A DNA stretch of 64,000 nt from Massiliimalia massiliensis (GCF_900155615.1 NZ_FUHT01000002.1:186001-250000), one strand, 5' to 3'; positions 15,996 through 28,947 are shown, numbered from the stretch's first letter. Numbers and translations: made by a program. The notes: generated from the sequence alone by a model not told the origin.

Positions 15996-17195
15996 TTATT
16001 CAGCGATTTCAGAAACAACGCCGGAACCAACAGTACGGCCACCTTCACGGATAGCAAAACGCAGACCAACTTCGATTGCAATCGGAGTGATCAGTTCTAC
16101 ACCGATGGTTACGTTATCGCCAGGCATAGCCATTTCAGTACCTTCTTCCAGTGCGATAACACCGGTAACGTCGGTAGTTCTGAAGAAGAACTGCGGTCTG
16201 TAGTTGTTGAAGAACGGGGTGTGACGGCCGCCCTCATCTTTTTTCAGAACGTAGATCTGGCCTTTAAATTTGGTGTGCGGGTGAATGGTTCCCGGTTTAG
16301 CCAGAACCTGGCCTCTTTCGATTTCATTTCTCTGAACACCACGGAGCAGAGCACCAATGTTGTCACCAGCTTCAGCATAATCCAGAATTTTTCTGAACAT
16401 TTCGATACCTGTAACAACAGTTTTTGCTCTTTCTTCGGTAAGACCAAGGATTTCAACTTCGTCGCCAGTTTTGAGCTGACCTCTTTCAACTCTACCAGTA
16501 GCAACAGTACCACGTCCAGTGATGGTGAATACGTCTTCAACCGGCATTAAGAACGGCAGGTCTGCTTTTCTTTCCGGAGTCGGGATATATTCATCAACTG
16601 CATCCATCAGCTTGATAATTGGTTCATAAGCCGGATCAGACAGATCGTCCGGAGCTTCCAGTGCTTTCAGAGCAGAACCAGCAATGATCGGGGTGTCGTC
16701 ACCCGGGAATTCATATTCGTTTAAGAGCTCACGAATTTCCATTTCAACCAGTTCGAGCAATTCTTCGTCGTCAACCTGGTCAGCTTTGTTCATGAATACA
16801 ACGATATACGGAACGCCTACCTGACGGGACAGCAGGATGTGTTCACGAGTCTGCGGCATCGGGCCGTCAGCAGCGGAAACAACCAGAATAGCACCGTCCA
16901 TCTGAGCAGCACCAGTGATCATGTTTTTAACATAGTCGGCGTGGCCCGGGCAGTCAACGTGAGCGTAGTGACGATTTTTGGTCTCGTATTCTACGTGAGC
17001 GGTATTAATGGTAATACCACGTTCTCTTTCTTCCGGAGCGGAGTCGATGTTTGCATAGTCTTTGTACTGAGCCATGCCCTGCATAGCCAGAGTTTTGGTG
17101 ATAGCAGCAGTTAAAGTAGTTTTACCGTGGTCAACGTGGCCGATTGTACCAATGTTGACGTGCGGCTTGGTTCTTTCAAATTTTTCTTTTGCCAT
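15996..17195 (-). CDS. tuf: Elongation factor Tu
   Basis: 399 residues, the full length for EF-Tu. GTPase motifs GHVDHGKT (G1), DCPGHADY (G3) and NKAD (G4) are intact, followed by the two beta-barrel domains and the terminal [25 protein letters not shown] region. It delivers aminoacyl-tRNA to the ribosomal A site. AGGAGG lies upstream of the ATG. It closes the str operon after fusA but also has its own promoter in the 110-bp gap. Confidence 0.99.
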   Translation of the reverse strand: MAKEKFERTKPHVNIGTIGHVDHGKTTLTAAITKTLAMQGMAQYKDYANIDSAPEERERGITINTAHVEYETKNRHYAHVDCPGHADYVKNMITGAAQMDGAILVVSAADGPMPQTREHILLSRQVGVPYIVVFMNKADQVDDEELLELVEMEIRELLNEYEFPGDDTPIIAGSALKALEAPDDLSDPAYEPIIKLMDAVDEYIPTPERKADLPFLMPVEDVFTITGRGTVATGRVERGQLKTGDEVEILGLTEERAKTVVTGIEMFRKILDYAEAGDNIGALLRGVQRNEIERGQVLAKPGTIHPHTKFKGQIYVLKKDEGGRHTPFFNNYRPQFFFRTTDVTGVIALEEGTEMAMPGDNVTIGVELITPIAIEVGLRFAIREGGRTVGSGVVSEIAE

Positions 17196-17250
17196 TTGGA
17201 ATATCCTCCTTTAATTTCAAATCAGAATAAAGTATCCTTACTTAATTAGT

Positions 17251-17279
17251 ATTGTAACAATACTTTTTAAAAAATACAA
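17251..17279 (-). promoter_or_regulatory. Internal promoter for tuf
   Basis: TTGTAT (17274-17279), a 17-nt spacer and TACAAT (17251-17256) on the minus strand, between fusA and tuf. Confidence 0.55.
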
Positions 17280-17305
17280 GTGTTTTTCCAAAAAAGTCCT
17301 AAAGA

Positions 17306-19387
17306 TTAGTCGTTTTTGCTTCTCGCACTCATAATCTTATCTGCAATGGATTTCGGAACCTGCATATAGTGGCTCGGTTCCATTACATACTGTCCGCGGC
17401 CCTGTGTTTTAGAACGCAGGTCGTTGGAATAACCGAACATATCAGAAAGCGGAACAAACGCATTGATCTGCTGTGCACCGATTCTGGCCTCCATGCCCTG
17501 TACCTGTCCGCGGCGGGAGTTGATGTCGCCGATTACATCGCCCATATACTCTTCCGGAACAATGACGACAACCTTCATGATCGGTTCCAAAATAACCGGC
17601 TCGCCCTTTCTCATCGCTTCTTTGAAAGCCATGGAGCCAGCGATCTTAAACGCCATTTCAGAGGAGTCAACCTCATGGTAAGAACCATCATAGAGTTCTA
17701 CCTTGCAGTCAACAACCGGATACCCAGCCAGAACACCGGCCTGCATTGCACCCTGGATACCAGCGTCAACAGCAGGAATGTATTCTTTCGGGATGGCACC
17801 GCCGACGATTGCATTGGTAAATTCGTATCCGGCACCGGATTCATTCGGCGTAACACGAATTTTAACGTGGCCGTACTGACCTTTACCACCAGACTGTCTG
17901 GCGTATTTATGGTCAACATCAGCAGGCTTGGTAATGGTTTCTTTATATGCTACCTGAGGAGCACCGACATTCGCTTCCACCTTGAACTCACGGAGCAGAC
18001 GGTCAACGATAATGTCAAGGTGCAGCTCACCCATCCCCGCGATGATTGTCTGGCCTGTTTCTTCATTGGTATAGGTTTTAAAGGTCGGGTCTTCCTCAGC
18101 AAGCTTTGCCAAAGCAATCCCCATTTTTTCCTGGCCGGCTTTAGTCTTCGGTTCAATCGCCAAAGAGATAACCGGTTCCGGGAAGTCCATAGATTCCAGA
18201 ATGATCGGGTGCTTCGGATCGCAGAGCGTATCACCGGTAGTGGTATTTTTCAAGCCGACCGCAGCAGCGATATCTCCTGCATAACAGGTTTCGATATCTT
18301 TTCTGTGGTTGGAGTGCATCTGCAGAATCCGCCCGATTCTTTCATTATTGTCTTTGGATGAGTTGTATACCTGGGTACCCGCATTGATAGAGCCAGAGTA
18401 TACACGGAAGAAGCACAGTTTTCCGACAAACGGGTCGGTCGCAATTTTGAAGGCCAAAGCTGCAAACGGTTCGTCGTCAGAAGAAGGCCGTTCTTCCTCT
18501 TCATCAGTATCAGGATTCACACCCTTGATGTGAGCAACATCAGTCGGAGCCGGCATATAATCAATGACTGCATCCAACAGTTTTTGAACCCCTTTGTTTT
18601 TATAAGAAGTACCGCAGGTAACCGGGATAATTTCATTGGAAATAGTCCCTTTACGCAAAGCCGCCTTGATTTCGTCTACGGTGATGTCTTCCCCTTCCAG
18701 GTATTTCATCATCAGCTCTTCATCCTGCTCGGCAACTGCTTCCAGGAGGTTGGTGCGGTATTCTTCTGCTTTTTCTTTCATGTCCTCGGGAATTTCAACG
18801 ATGTCCATTTCTTTTCCGAGGTCATCCTTGTAGATAACAGCGTCCATTTCAACCAGGTCGATGATTCCGCAGAAGGTCTCTTCAGCACCGATCGGCAGCT
18901 GAATTGGAACAGCGTTACATTTCAGTCTGTCTTTCATCATGCTAACTACATTATAGAAATCAGCACCCATGATGTCCATTTTGTTGACATAAGCCATTCT
19001 CGGAACATGGTAGTCGTTAGCCTGACGCCAAACTGTTTCTGACTGAGGCTCAACGCCGCCTTTTGCGCAGAAAACAGTAACGGAACCGTCGAGAACCCTC
19101 AGAGAACGCTGAACTTCAACGGTAAAGTCAACGTGTCCCGGAGTATCGATAATATTGATACGGTGGCCTTTCCAGTACGCAGTTGTTGCAGCAGAAGTAA
19201 TGGTAATACCTCTCTCCTGTTCCTGTGCCATCCAGTCCATGGTAGCAGCACCATCATGCGTTTCACCGATTTTACGGTTAATCCCTGTATAGAACAGGAT
19301 ACGCTCGGTTGTGGTGGTTTTTCCTGCGTCGATATGGGCCATTATACCAATATTACGTGTTAACTCAAGTGATACGTCTCTTGGCAT
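17306..19387 (-). CDS. fusA: Elongation factor G
   Basis: 693 residues, the usual length. The GTPase motifs AHIDAGKTT (G1), DTPGHVDF (G3) and NKMD (G4) are present, as are domain IV with [11 protein letters not shown] and the C-terminal domain. EF-G drives ribosomal translocation. A strong AAGGAGAAG site precedes the ATG. It lies between rpsG and tuf in the classical str order. Confidence 0.99.
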   Translation of the reverse strand: MPRDVSLELTRNIGIMAHIDAGKTTTTERILFYTGINRKIGETHDGAATMDWMAQEQERGITITSAATTAYWKGHRINIIDTPGHVDFTVEVQRSLRVLDGSVTVFCAKGGVEPQSETVWRQANDYHVPRMAYVNKMDIMGADFYNVVSMMKDRLKCNAVPIQLPIGAEETFCGIIDLVEMDAVIYKDDLGKEMDIVEIPEDMKEKAEEYRTNLLEAVAEQDEELMMKYLEGEDITVDEIKAALRKGTISNEIIPVTCGTSYKNKGVQKLLDAVIDYMPAPTDVAHIKGVNPDTDEEEERPSSDDEPFAALAFKIATDPFVGKLCFFRVYSGSINAGTQVYNSSKDNNERIGRILQMHSNHRKDIETCYAGDIAAAVGLKNTTTGDTLCDPKHPIILESMDFPEPVISLAIEPKTKAGQEKMGIALAKLAEEDPTFKTYTNEETGQTIIAGMGELHLDIIVDRLLREFKVEANVGAPQVAYKETITKPADVDHKYARQSGGKGQYGHVKIRVTPNESGAGYEFTNAIVGGAIPKEYIPAVDAGIQGAMQAGVLAGYPVVDCKVELYDGSYHEVDSSEMAFKIAGSMAFKEAMRKGEPVILEPIMKVVVIVPEEYMGDVIGDINSRRGQVQGMEARIGAQQINAFVPLSDMFGYSNDLRSKTQGRGQYVMEPSHYMQVPKSIADKIMSARSKND

Positions 19388-19500
19388 AATATCTCTTCTC
19401 CTTATAGTTCTATTGCGCAGCCAAGGCTAGCCCGATACGGCTAGTCCCACACTGCAAAACGATGAACGCAATCCGGTAAAGCCGGACACGAACGGTATGA

Positions 19501-19971
19501 TTACCATCTGTAATGTGCAAAAGCTTTGTTTGCTTCCGCCATTTTGTGGGTATCTTCACGTTTCTTGCAAGCGCCGCCGGTGCCGTTCATAGCATCCATG
19601 ATTTCGCCTGCCAGACGTTCTTTCATTGTTTTTTCGCCGCGGTTTCTTGCATAAGCAGTCAACCATCTCAGACCCAGGGTCTGTTTTCTTTCCGGCCGAA
19701 CTTCCATCGGAACCTGGTAAGTCGCACCACCGACACGGCGTGCCTTTACCTCTAAAAGCGGCATGATGTTTTCCATCGCTGCTTCAAAAGCTTCCAACGG
19801 GTCTTTACCGGTTTTTTCCTGTACGATTTCAAAGGCACCGTACACAATTTTCTGGGCTACCCCTTTTTTGCCGTCCAGCATAATGCTGTTGATCAGACGG
19901 GTAACCAAAGCGGAATTGTAAAGCGGGTCGTTTAAAACCTCACGCTTTGCGATATTACCTCTTCTTGGCAT
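19501..19971 (-). CDS. rpsG: 30S ribosomal protein S7
   Basis: 156 residues from the ATG at 19971 ([12 protein letters not shown]), the usual S7 length; GGGAGG lies 8 nt upstream. Conserved segments include [33 protein letters not shown] and AFAHYRW at the C-terminus. It binds 16S rRNA and nucleates assembly of the 30S head; in many bacteria it also represses its own operon. Confidence 0.99.
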   Translation of the reverse strand: MPRRGNIAKREVLNDPLYNSALVTRLINSIMLDGKKGVAQKIVYGAFEIVQEKTGKDPLEAFEAAMENIMPLLEVKARRVGGATYQVPMEVRPERKQTLGLRWLTAYARNRGEKTMKERLAGEIMDAMNGTGGACKKREDTHKMAEANKAFAHYRW

Positions 19972-20096
19972 TTCGCTTCCCTCCTTCATACAATGATATC
20001 ATCGGTACTCGAAAGCAAATTTACTCCCGTTTTGCCACAAAGCGGTAACATATATCTCATGCCACGCTATGGGCCAAAACATCATAAAAGGATCAA

Positions 20097-20522
20097 TTAC
20101 TTCTTCGCACCAGCTTTTGGACGTTTCGCGCCGTATTTGGAACGAGACTGATTTCTGTTGTTCACACCCTGAGTATCCAAAGTACCGCGGATGATGTGAT
20201 AACGGCAACCAGGTAAGTCCTTAACACGTCCGCCACGAATCATTACAACGCTGTGTTCCTGCAGATTGTGTCCAATCCCTGGAATGTAAGCTGTAACTTC
20301 CTGTCCGTTTGTCAACTTAACCCTTGCTACTTTACGAAGCGCGGAGTTCGGTTTTTTCGGAGTCATGGTTCTTACTGCTGTACACACCCCACGTTTTTGC
20401 GGAGAAGACTGGTCAGTAGTCGCTTTCTTCATCGAGTTGTAACCCTTCTGCAAAGCCGGAGCGCCGGATTTCTGTTCGGAAACCTTTCTTCCTTTGCGTA
20501 CGAGCTGGTTAAATGTAGGCAT
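20097..20522 (-). CDS. rpsL: 30S ribosomal protein S12
   Basis: 141 residues from the ATG at 20522, with AAGGAGG 6 nt upstream. The conserved [18 protein letters not shown] and [13 protein letters not shown] motifs contain the lysine (in TPKKPNSA) whose substitution gives streptomycin resistance in other species; it is the wild-type lysine here. It is the first gene of the str operon and is essential for decoding fidelity. Confidence 0.99.
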   Translation of the reverse strand: MPTFNQLVRKGRKVSEQKSGAPALQKGYNSMKKATTDQSSPQKRGVCTAVRTMTPKKPNSALRKVARVKLTNGQEVTAYIPGIGHNLQEHSVVMIRGGRVKDLPGCRYHIIRGTLDTQGVNNRNQSRSKYGAKRPKAGAKK

Positions 20523-20588
20523 ACTGCACCTCCTTAATAAAAAAATGTGAAAAATAGATTGAAGTATCAAAATACCTCAACCTATTTA

Positions 20589-20617
20589 ATTTAACACTAT
20601 TCCGTCCATTTTGTCAA
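20589..20617 (-). promoter_or_regulatory. Promoter of the str operon
   Basis: TTGACA (20612-20617), a 17-nt spacer and TTAAAT (20589-20594) on the minus strand, about 65 nt upstream of rpsL. It lies after the rpoC hairpin, so rpsL has a promoter separate from rpoBC. Confidence 0.65.
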
Positions 20618-20703
20618 GCTTTGCGGAGAAATAATTTGAATTTTATTATTTCCGCCACATCCGCTCTTTTTCGTGCAGCCGGAATCGTGAAAGTTGTATA
20701 TGA

Positions 20704-20731
20704 GAATGACAGCGGAAACCCGCTGTCATTC
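20704..20731 (-). terminator. Hairpin after rpoC
   Basis: GAATGACAGCGG and CCGCTGTCATTC form a perfect 12-bp stem with a 4-nt loop just after the rpoC stop. No U-tract follows, so it may be a processing or stabilising hairpin, or an inefficient terminator that lets some transcription enter rpsL. Confidence 0.55.
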
Positions 20732-20739
20732 ATAATACC

Positions 20740-23700
20740 TTAGTCGAGCTCTTCAAAAGCGCCCGCCATTGTGCCCTGTGGTGTAGTTGGCAGAACCTCT
20801 ACGCTGCGGTAACAGTTCATACCGGTTCCGGCAGGAACTAACTTACCGATGATGACGTTCTCCTTCAGGCCGACCAGCGGATCAACCTTTCCTTTGATTG
20901 CCGCTTCAGTCAGTACTCTAGTTGTTTCCTGGAAGGAAGCAGCTGAGAGGAAGCTGTCTGTTGCCAGGGAAGCTTTGGTAATACCCAGCAGCACAGGCTG
21001 AATTTCCGCCTTTTTCAGCTCGGTTTCGCCCGCCGCAATTCTCTGCTCAATTTCCTTGTTCTGAGCGCGGACTTCACCACGGTCAGCCAGCGATCCAGGC
21101 AGAAGGGTGGTGTCCCCTGCATCGAGCACGCGAACCTTGCGCATCATCTGCTTTACAATAACCTCAATGTGCTTATCGTTGGTATCAACACCCTGCATCC
21201 GGTATACCTTCTGCACCTCGGTGATCAGGTAGTTCTGAACCTCCTCTTCCCCGAGGACTGCCAGTACGTCATGCGGATTGATCGAGCCTTCGGTCAGCGG
21301 CTGGCCCTTCTCGACCCAATCGCCTTCCTGAATTTTGATCCGGAAGCCGTATGGGATCTGATACTGCTTTTCGTCACCGTCCGGAGAAGTTACGACAATG
21401 TTTCTGGTGCGTTTGATCTCCTCAAACCGGGTTTTCCCGCTGATCTCAGAAATGATCGCCGCATTTTTCGGCTTCCGTCCTTCAAACAGCTCTTCAACCC
21501 TCGGCAGACCCTGTGTAATATCCTCTGCGTTCGCAATACCGCCGGTATGGAAGGTACGCATCGTCAGCTGAGTACCCGGTTCCCCGATGGACTGCGCCGC
21601 GATAATACCAACCGCTTCGCCTACCGCAACCGGCTTGCCGTTTGCGAGGTTTCCGCCGTAGCATTTGCTGCAGACGCCGGATTTGCATTCGCAGGTCAGG
21701 ATCGAACGGATTTTGATGGATTCTACCCCTGCTTTTTCCAGCTTTGCAATATCCTTGGTATCCAGCATTTTATCTCTGGAAATCAGGACGCTGCCTGTCT
21801 GCGTGTCGATGAAATCCTCCACCAGATATCTGCCGAGCAGACGGTCTGCCAGCGGTTCAATCATTTCCTTGCCCTGCTTGATCGCGTAGACCTCAATTCC
21901 TTCGTGAGTACCGCAGTCATGTTCCCGGACAACAACATCCTGGGAAACGTCGACCAGACGACGGGTCAGGTAACCGGAGTCCGCCGTTCTCAGAGCGGTG
22001 TCCGCCAAGCCCTTCCGCGCTCCCCTGGAAGAGATGAAGTATTCCAGGATATTGAGTCCCTCACGATAATTTGCACGGATCGGGATTTCAATGGTGGTAC
22101 CTGCAGTATTCGCGATCAGGCCGCGCATTCCGGCGAGCTGACGAATCTGATTGATGCTGCCACGCGCCCCGGAGTCCGCCATCATGTTAATCGGGTTATA
22201 CGGGTCAAGGTTATCCTGCAGCGCCTTAGTCACCTTGTCGGTGCATTCGTTCCAGGTTTCCAAAACCAGCTTATAGCGCTCGTCATCGGAAATAAGACCC
22301 ATTTCAAACTGGTCGATAATTTCTTCGATCGCAGCTTCCGCTTCCTCCAGGTACTGTTTCTTCTGCGGCGGAATGGTCGCGTCCGAAACCGCAACAGTGG
22401 TTGCACCCTTGGTAGAATATTTGAAGCCTAATGCTTTGATTTTATCCAGCACCTCAGAAGTTGTCGCAGTTCCATGTGCACGGATACACTTGTCGACAAT
22501 TTCTCCGAGCTGTTTCTTCTTTACTAGGAAAGAAATTTCCAGGTCAAACTGGTTTTCGCTGTTGGTACGGTCTACAAAGCCGAGATCCTGCGGAATTGGT
22601 TCATTAAAGATCATCCGGCCGACTGTTGTATCAATAATCTTGCTGATCCGGTGTTCCCCGACCTGTTTTGTTACACGGACTTTGATTTTCGCGTGAAGGG
22701 AAACTACGCCGTCCTGGTAAGCCATCAGCGCTTCATTAAAGTCGCGGAATATCTTCCCTTCTCCCAGGTCTCCATCCTTTTCCATAGTCAAATAGTAGGC
22801 GCCAAGCACCATATCCTGGGACGGAACCGCAACCGGACGCCCGTCAGACGGCTTTAAAAGGTTGTTGGCCGCCAGCATCAGGAAGCGTGCCTCCGCCTGC
22901 GCTTCTGCCGAAAGCGGTACATGAACAGCCATCTGGTCGCCGTCAAAGTCCGCGTTGTAAGCGGTACAAACAAGCGGATGCAGCTTCAGCGCACGGCCTT
23001 CCACCAGTACCGGCTCAAATGCCTGGATACCTAGACGGTGCAGGGTCGGCGCACGGTTTAAGAGTACCGGATGCGCCTTGATGACGATTTCGAGCGCATC
23101 CCAAACCTCCGGGCGCGCGCGTTCTACCATCTTTCTTGCGCTCTTGATATTGTTGGCGGCTCCTGTTTCCACCAGCCGCTTCATCACAAACGGTTTAAAC
23201 AGCTCCAGCGCCATTTCCTTCGGAAGGCCGCACTGGTACATTTTCAGTTCCGGTCCTACGACGATAACAGAACGCCCGGAATAGTCAACACGTTTTCCAA
23301 GCAGGTTCTGGCGGAAACGACCCTGTTTCCCCTTCAGCATATCGGAAAGGGATTTTAGCGGGCGGTTATTCGGCCCGGTCACCGGCCGTCCGCGCCGGCC
23401 GTTATCAATCAGTGCGTCAACCGCTTCCTGGAGCATCCTTTTTTCGTTTCGGATAATGATATCCGGCGCGTTCAGCTCTAAAAGCCGTTTTAAACGGTTG
23501 TTCCGGTTGATGACCCGGCGGTACAGGTCGTTTAAGTCACTGGTAGCAAACCGGCCGCCGTCAAGCTGAACCATCGGACGGATATCCGGCGGGATGACCG
23601 GGACAACGTCCAGGATCATCCATTCCGGACGGTTGCCGGACATACGGAACGCCTCTACCACTTCCAGCCGTTTGAGCAGACGAACTCGTTTTTGGCCGGT

Positions 23701-24291
23701 CGCGGTTTCCAGGCTTTCCTTGATTTCTGTGGAGAGCGCCTCCAAATCCATTTCCTGCAGCAAGGCCTTGATGGATTCCGCACCCATACCTGCCGTGAAG
23801 CCGTCGCCGTATTTTTCACGCATATCGGAATATTCTTTTTCCGTCAAAAGCTGACCCTTTTCCAGAATTGTTTCTTTCGGGTCAACAACAATATATTTTG
23901 CAAAATAGAGTACTTCCTCCAACCGTCTCGGAGAGATGTCGAGAATCAGCCCCATCCGGGAAGGAATCCCTTTGAAATACCAGATATGTGACACCGGAGC
24001 GGCAAGCTGGATATGGCCCATCCGTTCGCGACGGACTTTGGAACGAGTTACCTCAACGCCGCATTTGTCGCAGATTTTCCCTTTATAACGAAGTCTTTTA
24101 TATTTACCGCAATGGCATTCCCAGTCTTTGGTCGGCCCAAAGATACATTCGCAGAACAGCCCGCCCCGTTCCGGTTTCAGGGTACGGTAGTTAATGGTCT
24201 CTGGTTTTTCCACCTCGCCATAAGACCATTCCAGGATCTGTTCCGGGGATGCCAAGCCGATTTTAATTGATTCGAATACATTAAATTCCAT
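20740..24291 (-). CDS. rpoC: RNA polymerase subunit beta'
   Basis: 1183 residues. It contains the N-terminal zinc site ([10 protein letters not shown]...CDKCGVEV), the catalytic Mg2+ motif NADFDGD in [18 protein letters not shown], the bridge/trigger region (RTFHTGG) and the second zinc site ([13 protein letters not shown]). The length is typical for Firmicutes without large insertions. GGAGG precedes the ATG. It is cotranscribed with rpoB (71-bp gap). Confidence 0.99.
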   Translation of the reverse strand: MEFNVFESIKIGLASPEQILEWSYGEVEKPETINYRTLKPERGGLFCECIFGPTKDWECHCGKYKRLRYKGKICDKCGVEVTRSKVRRERMGHIQLAAPVSHIWYFKGIPSRMGLILDISPRRLEEVLYFAKYIVVDPKETILEKGQLLTEKEYSDMREKYGDGFTAGMGAESIKALLQEMDLEALSTEIKESLETATGQKRVRLLKRLEVVEAFRMSGNRPEWMILDVVPVIPPDIRPMVQLDGGRFATSDLNDLYRRVINRNNRLKRLLELNAPDIIIRNEKRMLQEAVDALIDNGRRGRPVTGPNNRPLKSLSDMLKGKQGRFRQNLLGKRVDYSGRSVIVVGPELKMYQCGLPKEMALELFKPFVMKRLVETGAANNIKSARKMVERARPEVWDALEIVIKAHPVLLNRAPTLHRLGIQAFEPVLVEGRALKLHPLVCTAYNADFDGDQMAVHVPLSAEAQAEARFLMLAANNLLKPSDGRPVAVPSQDMVLGAYYLTMEKDGDLGEGKIFRDFNEALMAYQDGVVSLHAKIKVRVTKQVGEHRISKIIDTTVGRMIFNEPIPQDLGFVDRTNSENQFDLEISFLVKKKQLGEIVDKCIRAHGTATTSEVLDKIKALGFKYSTKGATTVAVSDATIPPQKKQYLEEAEAAIEEIIDQFEMGLISDDERYKLVLETWNECTDKVTKALQDNLDPYNPINMMADSGARGSINQIRQLAGMRGLIANTAGTTIEIPIRANYREGLNILEYFISSRGARKGLADTALRTADSGYLTRRLVDVSQDVVVREHDCGTHEGIEVYAIKQGKEMIEPLADRLLGRYLVEDFIDTQTGSVLISRDKMLDTKDIAKLEKAGVESIKIRSILTCECKSGVCSKCYGGNLANGKPVAVGEAVGIIAAQSIGEPGTQLTMRTFHTGGIANAEDITQGLPRVEELFEGRKPKNAAIISEISGKTRFEEIKRTRNIVVTSPDGDEKQYQIPYGFRIKIQEGDWVEKGQPLTEGSINPHDVLAVLGEEEVQNYLITEVQKVYRMQGVDTNDKHIEVIVKQMMRKVRVLDAGDTTLLPGSLADRGEVRAQNKEIEQRIAAGETELKKAEIQPVLLGITKASLATDSFLSAASFQETTRVLTEAAIKGKVDPLVGLKENVIIGKLVPAGTGMNCYRSVEVLPTTPQGTMAGAFEELD

Positions 24292-24362
24292 ATCTTAACC
24301 TCCATGATAGCGGATCACTTAATTTAAGCGCGAACTTTTTTCTGATTTGGCTTTCTGACCGA

Positions 24363-27300
24363 TCAGAACTCTTTGTCACTGTCATCCGCTTCGCCTATCA
24401 TACTGTCAAAGAGTTCTGCACCAAAATCATCATCTTCCAGTTCAGGCTCTTCCACGGTGTATTCGTCTTCAATCTCGTCTGTTTCCACATAGTCCTCATC
24501 CATCACCGGCTGCAGAACCATGTCGTCATCATCGTCAAAATGCTGTTTCAGGTCGATTTCATTGTTGTCCTTATCCAGGACCTTGACATCCAGGCTCAGG
24601 GACTGCAGTTCCTTAATCAGCACCTTGAAGGATTCCGGAATACCCGGAGTCGGGACATTCTGACCCTTCACGATTGCCTCATAGGTCTTCACACGGCCAA
24701 CTACATCGTCCGACTTCACAGTCAGGATTTCCTGCAGGGTGTAGGCAGCGCCGTAAGCTTCGAGCGCCCAAACCTCCATTTCCCCGAATCTCTGGCCGCC
24801 GAACTGCGCCTTACCACCCAGCGGCTGCTGGGTAACCAGGCTGTACGGGCCGGTAGAACGGGCATGGATTTTATCATCAACCAAATGGTGCAGCTTCAGA
24901 TAGTACATAATGCCGACTGTGACCGGATTGTCAAACTGCTCTCCGGTACGTCCGTCATAAAGGATTGTCTTTCCGTCCTCACGCAGACCCGCTTCCTTCA
25001 AGCATTCGCGGATATCCTCTTCCTGCGCACCGTCGAATACCGGCGTCATGATCTTCCATCCAAGCGCTTTCGCCGCATAGCCGAGGTGGACTTCCAAAAC
25101 CTGCCCGATGTTCATACGGGACGGTACGCCCAACGGGTTTAATACGATGTCAAGCGGAGTTCCGTCCGGCAGGAACGGCATATCCTCCTGAGGCAGGATA
25201 CGGGATACAACACCCTTGTTCCCATGGCGGCCCGCCATTTTGTCTCCGACAGAAATCTTTCTCTTCTGGGCAATATAGCAGCGGACTACCATATTGACGC
25301 CCGGACTCAGCTCGTCAGAATTTTCGCGGGTGTATACCTTGACGTCTACGATAATTCCATATTCACCATGCGGCACGCGCAGAGAGGAATCACGGACTTC
25401 CCTTGCCTTTTCACCGAAGATCGCTCGCAGCAGGCGTTCTTCCGCCGTCAGCTCGGTTTCACCCTTCGGCGTTACCTTCCCGACCAGGATATCTCCGGAA
25501 CGAACCTCCGCGCCAATGCGGATAATTCCGTTTTCATCCAGATCCTTCAGTGCGTCCTCGCCGACGTTCGGGATATCGCGGGTAATCTCTTCCGGCCCCA
25601 GTTTGGTATCTCTGGCCTCGATTTCATATTCTTCAATATGAATGGAGGTGTACACATCGTCGCGGACAATCTTTTCATTGATCAGGACTGCGTCCTCGTA
25701 GTTATACCCTTCCCAGGTCATAAAGCCGATCAGGGCGTTCTTCCCGAGGGAGATCTCCCCGTTATTGGTTGCCGGCCCGTCTGCCAGCACCTGGCCTTTT
25801 GCCACCCGGTCGCCCTTGTTGACAATCGGACGCTGGTTGGTACAGGTACCCGCATTGGATCGCAGGAATTTGATGATTTTATAGGTATGGGTTTCCCCTT
25901 CGTCATCGCGGAGGATAATTTCATCTGCACTGACATGTTCTACCACACCGTCATGCTTTGAAATGACAACCGCGCCGGAATCGACCGCCGCCTTATATTC
26001 CATACCGGTCGCAACAATCGGCGCTTCTGTTTTCAAAAGCGGCACAGCCTGACGCTGCATATTCGCTCCCATCAGCGCACGGTTGGTATCGTCGTTTTCG
26101 AGGAACGGAATCATCGCGGTCGCGACAGAAACCATCATTCTCGGGCAGACGTCCATATAGTCGACTGAATCGCGTTCGGTTTCCAGGATTTCATCACGGT
26201 AACGCGCGGTAACCCTTTTCCTGACAAAGGTGCCCTCCTCGGTCAGCGGTTCGTTTGCCTGCGCCACAATGAATTCATCTTCAATATCTGCGGTCATGTA
26301 GACCACTTCGTCCAGCACAACGCCAGTCTTTTTATCAACCTTGCGGTACGGAGCTTCGATGAAGCCGTACTCATTGATTCTCGCAAAGGAAGCCAGATAG
26401 GAGATCAAGCCGATATTCGGGCCTTCCGGCGTTTCAATCGGGCACATTCTCCCATAGTGGCTGTAGTGTACGTCACGCACCTCGAACCCTGCGCGGTCAC
26501 GGGACAAGCCGCCCGGCCCCAACGCGGAGAGACGGCGCTTGTGCGTCAGCTCTGCCAGCGGATTATTCTGATCCATGAACTGGGACAACGGTGAAGAACC
26601 AAAAAATTCTTTGATCGCCGCGACCACCGGACGAATGTTAATCAGCGCCTGCGGTGTGACAACGTCCATGTCCTGCGCCTGCAAGGTCATTCTCTCACGA
26701 ATAACGCGCTCCATTCTGGAAAAACCAATACGGAACTGGTTCTGCAGCAGCTCACCGACAGAACGGATCCGGCGGTTTCCGAGGTGGTCGATATCGTCCA
26801 CAGTGCCAACGCCATAGGCAAGGTTATTGATATAGTTGACGCTCGCGAAAATATCATCGATGATGATATGCTTCGGAATCAGCTCATTGATCCGGTCTTT
26901 TACCATCTGGGTGATTTCTTCCTGAGTGGAAGCCTTGTCCAGAATTTCCTTTAGGATGGAAAAACGAACCTTTTCGTAAACCATGCATTCCTCGGTGTCA
27001 ATATCCACAAAGTTTTTGATATCGACCATCCCGTTGGACATCACCTTAATGGTGCGTTCACCCTCGTCCACAGTGATCCACGCAGAGGATACCCCCGCCT
27101 TTTCAATTTCCATCGCGGTTTCACGGTTTAATTTCTGGCCCGCAGCCGCAATTACTTCACCGGTCAGTTCATTGACCACATTCTCAGCCAGGGTCTGGCC
27201 GACAAGGCGGGTGCCGATAGCAAGCTTTTTATTGTATTTATAGCGTCCAACTTTGGAAAGATCGTATCTGCGTTCATCAAAGAGCAGCGGAACCAGATGC

Positions 27301-28130
27301 TTTACAGCGCTTTCAATGGTCGGCGGTTCACCCGGGCGGAGCTTTCTGTAAACTTCCAGCAGGGCTTCTTCCCCGTTTTTGGTTCCATCCTTATTTAAAA
27401 TGGTGGTGGCGAGGCGTTCATCCTCTCCAAAAATTTCAAAAATTTCGGAATCAGAGCCATGATAGCTTGTCAGTCCCAGGGTGAAATCCGAAGATACATC
27501 CTCGGCGGTGACATCGTCGCGAATTTTCAAAAGTGCTCTCAGGAAAGTAGTGATCGGAATTTTACGGTTCTTATCGATCCGGACATAATAAAAATCGTTT
27601 GAATCGGTTTCATATTCCAGCCACGCCCCGCGGTTTGGGATGACAGTAGAAGCAAAGAGTTTTTTCCCGGTTTTATCATAACTGTCGCTGTAATAAACAC
27701 CCGGAGAACGGACTAACTGGGAAACGATAACACGTTCCGCGCCGTTAATGACAAAGGTACCGCTCTCGGTCATCAGAGGGAAATCGCCCATAAAAATTTC
27801 CTGCTCTTTGATTTCCCCGGTCTCCTTATTCAGAAGGCGCGCAGTGACACGAAGCGGAGCAGCGTAAGTCACATCCCGTTCCTTGCATTCCTCTACGGAA
27901 TACTTCGGTTTGTCTTCCAATCGGTAGTCAATAAAGTCCAGAACCAGGTTTCCGGTATAATCGGTAATCGCGGAAATATCGCGGAATACCTCCTTGAGAC
28001 CCTCTTTCAGAAACCATTGATAGGAATTCACCTGAATCTCAATGAGATTCGGCATTTCCAAAACATCATCGATTTTGGAAAAGCTCATACGGGTTGTTGT
28101 TCCCAACTGAACAGGCTTGACATTTACCAT
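24363..28130 (-). CDS. rpoB: RNA polymerase subunit beta
   Basis: 1255 residues from the ATG at 28130 ([10 protein letters not shown]), with GGAG upstream; a longer frame to 28202 lacks a ribosome site. The rifampicin region ([26 protein letters not shown]) has wild-type residues at the usual resistance positions. The catalytic-core [19 protein letters not shown] and a strongly acidic C-terminal tail of about 55 residues are present. The upstream leader is about 270 nt, and the L10/L12 genes that usually precede rpoB are absent. Confidence 0.99.
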   Translation of the reverse strand: MVNVKPVQLGTTTRMSFSKIDDVLEMPNLIEIQVNSYQWFLKEGLKEVFRDISAITDYTGNLVLDFIDYRLEDKPKYSVEECKERDVTYAAPLRVTARLLNKETGEIKEQEIFMGDFPLMTESGTFVINGAERVIVSQLVRSPGVYYSDSYDKTGKKLFASTVIPNRGAWLEYETDSNDFYYVRIDKNRKIPITTFLRALLKIRDDVTAEDVSSDFTLGLTSYHGSDSEIFEIFGEDERLATTILNKDGTKNGEEALLEVYRKLRPGEPPTIESAVKHLVPLLFDERRYDLSKVGRYKYNKKLAIGTRLVGQTLAENVVNELTGEVIAAAGQKLNRETAMEIEKAGVSSAWITVDEGERTIKVMSNGMVDIKNFVDIDTEECMVYEKVRFSILKEILDKASTQEEITQMVKDRINELIPKHIIIDDIFASVNYINNLAYGVGTVDDIDHLGNRRIRSVGELLQNQFRIGFSRMERVIRERMTLQAQDMDVVTPQALINIRPVVAAIKEFFGSSPLSQFMDQNNPLAELTHKRRLSALGPGGLSRDRAGFEVRDVHYSHYGRMCPIETPEGPNIGLISYLASFARINEYGFIEAPYRKVDKKTGVVLDEVVYMTADIEDEFIVAQANEPLTEEGTFVRKRVTARYRDEILETERDSVDYMDVCPRMMVSVATAMIPFLENDDTNRALMGANMQRQAVPLLKTEAPIVATGMEYKAAVDSGAVVISKHDGVVEHVSADEIILRDDEGETHTYKIIKFLRSNAGTCTNQRPIVNKGDRVAKGQVLADGPATNNGEISLGKNALIGFMTWEGYNYEDAVLINEKIVRDDVYTSIHIEEYEIEARDTKLGPEEITRDIPNVGEDALKDLDENGIIRIGAEVRSGDILVGKVTPKGETELTAEERLLRAIFGEKAREVRDSSLRVPHGEYGIIVDVKVYTRENSDELSPGVNMVVRCYIAQKRKISVGDKMAGRHGNKGVVSRILPQEDMPFLPDGTPLDIVLNPLGVPSRMNIGQVLEVHLGYAAKALGWKIMTPVFDGAQEEDIRECLKEAGLREDGKTILYDGRTGEQFDNPVTVGIMYYLKLHHLVDDKIHARSTGPYSLVTQQPLGGKAQFGGQRFGEMEVWALEAYGAAYTLQEILTVKSDDVVGRVKTYEAIVKGQNVPTPGIPESFKVLIKELQSLSLDVKVLDKDNNEIDLKQHFDDDDDMVLQPVMDEDYVETDEIEDEYTVEEPELEDDDFGAELFDSMIGEADDSDKEF

Positions 28131-28400
28131 AGGCTTAATCACTCCATTCCTATATTTCAACACCAACTGCATGACAGATGCCATACAATTCCATTTTTGC
28201 ACGGTATGCCCAAAATCAACGGAAATTTTGCACGAAATTTAAAAAATATTTTTGTGCATATTGCTATTTTTTGGAAATTTCGTATGATTCCACAAAAACG
28301 CCTGGAAAATAGCTGAGTTTTTCACAGAACGGAACATGGGGAATCCGCATTTCTCCGAAATTTTTTCGCAAAATAGGTACAAAAGTCCATTTTGATACAG
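28131..28400 (-). other. Long untranslated leader of rpoB
   Basis: This is the region between the predicted rpoB transcription start and its ATG. It is AT-rich, with several A/T tracts, and I see no tRNA, riboswitch or strong terminator in it. It is unusually long for an rpoB leader without ribosomal protein genes. Confidence 0.5.
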
Positions 28401-28406
28401 TATATC

Positions 28407-28435
28407 ATTATATAACAGCGCAAAAAATTTGTCAA
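28407..28435 (-). promoter_or_regulatory. Consensus promoter of rpoBC
   Basis: TTGACA (28430-28435), a 17-nt spacer and TATAAT (28407-28412) on the minus strand: both hexamers are perfect, fitting a highly expressed operon. Confidence 0.9.
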
Positions 28436-28472
28436 GAAAAACTTTCAGACTTAAACTTCCATATTTTGACAG

Positions 28473-28517
28473 AAAAAAACAAGTATGAAAAGCGGCTTGC
28501 TTTTCATACTTGTTTTT
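28473..28517 (-). terminator. Terminator after the tRNA cluster
   Basis: A 15-bp stem (ACAAGTATGAAAAGC with GCTTTTCATACTTGT, 5-nt loop) is followed by a run of U on the minus strand, directly after tRNA-Gly. Confidence 0.9.
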
Positions 28518-28519
28518 GA

Positions 28520-28595
28520 TGGAGCAGGTTACGAGGCTCGAACTCGCTACCTCCACCTTGGCAAGGTGGCGCTCTACCAGATGAGCTAAACCTGC
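28520..28595 (-). tRNA. tRNA-Gly (GCC)
   Basis: A complete cloverleaf can be folded: acceptor GCAGGTT/AACCTGC, the T-loop TTCGAGC, and anticodon stem CCACC-TTGCCAA-GGTGG with anticodon GCC. The CCA end is encoded. It is the last gene of a four-tRNA minus-strand cluster. Confidence 0.97.
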
Positions 28596-28629
28596 GGATC
28601 GTACCCATACTATTGCACAGATACGACAT

Positions 28630-28705
<76 letters not shown>

Positions 28706-28720
28706 AAACGGAAGAAAAAA

Positions 28721-28797
28721 TGGCGACCCGTATCGGGATCGAACCGACGACCTCTAGCGTGACAGGCTAGCGCTCTAACCAGCTGAGCTAACGGGCC
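28721..28797 (-). tRNA. tRNA-Asp (GTC)
   Basis: Acceptor GGCCCGT, D arm AGCTCAGCTGGTTAGAGC and anticodon loop CTGTCAC (anticodon GTC); T-loop TTCGATC; CCA encoded. Confidence 0.97.
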
Positions 28798-28800
28798 GGA

Positions 28801-28876
28801 TGGTGGGAACAACAGGGCTCGAACCTGTGACCCTCTGCTTGTAAGGCAGATGCTCTCCCAGCTGAGCTATGCTCCC
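28801..28876 (-). tRNA. tRNA-Val (TAC)
   Basis: Acceptor GGGAGCA, D arm AGCTCAGCTGGGAGAGC and anticodon loop CTTACAA (anticodon TAC); T-loop TTCGAGC; CCA encoded. It is the first gene of the cluster. Confidence 0.97.
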
Positions 28877-28918
28877 ATTCCACTCGCTATTCTCTTCCTT
28901 GTCTTAGCGACGAATATT

Positions 28919-28947
28919 ATTTTACCAAAAGCAGAGATATTTGTCAA
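28919..28947 (-). promoter_or_regulatory. Promoter of the tRNA cluster
   Basis: TTGACA (28942-28947), a 17-nt spacer and TAAAAT (28919-28924) on the minus strand, about 45 nt upstream of tRNA-Val. Confidence 0.85.

Noticed and set aside
17369-18361. 330-codon open frame on the plus strand
   Set aside because: Fully antisense to fusA, no recognisable protein features; a codon-bias shadow.
21169-22431. 420-codon open frame on the plus strand
   Set aside because: It lies entirely antisense to rpoC, has no ribosome site and its product is an artefact of the codon bias of rpoC.
28131-28400. Ribosomal protein autoregulatory leader for rpoB
   Set aside because: No L10-type leader fold is apparent and the ribosomal protein genes are not present.
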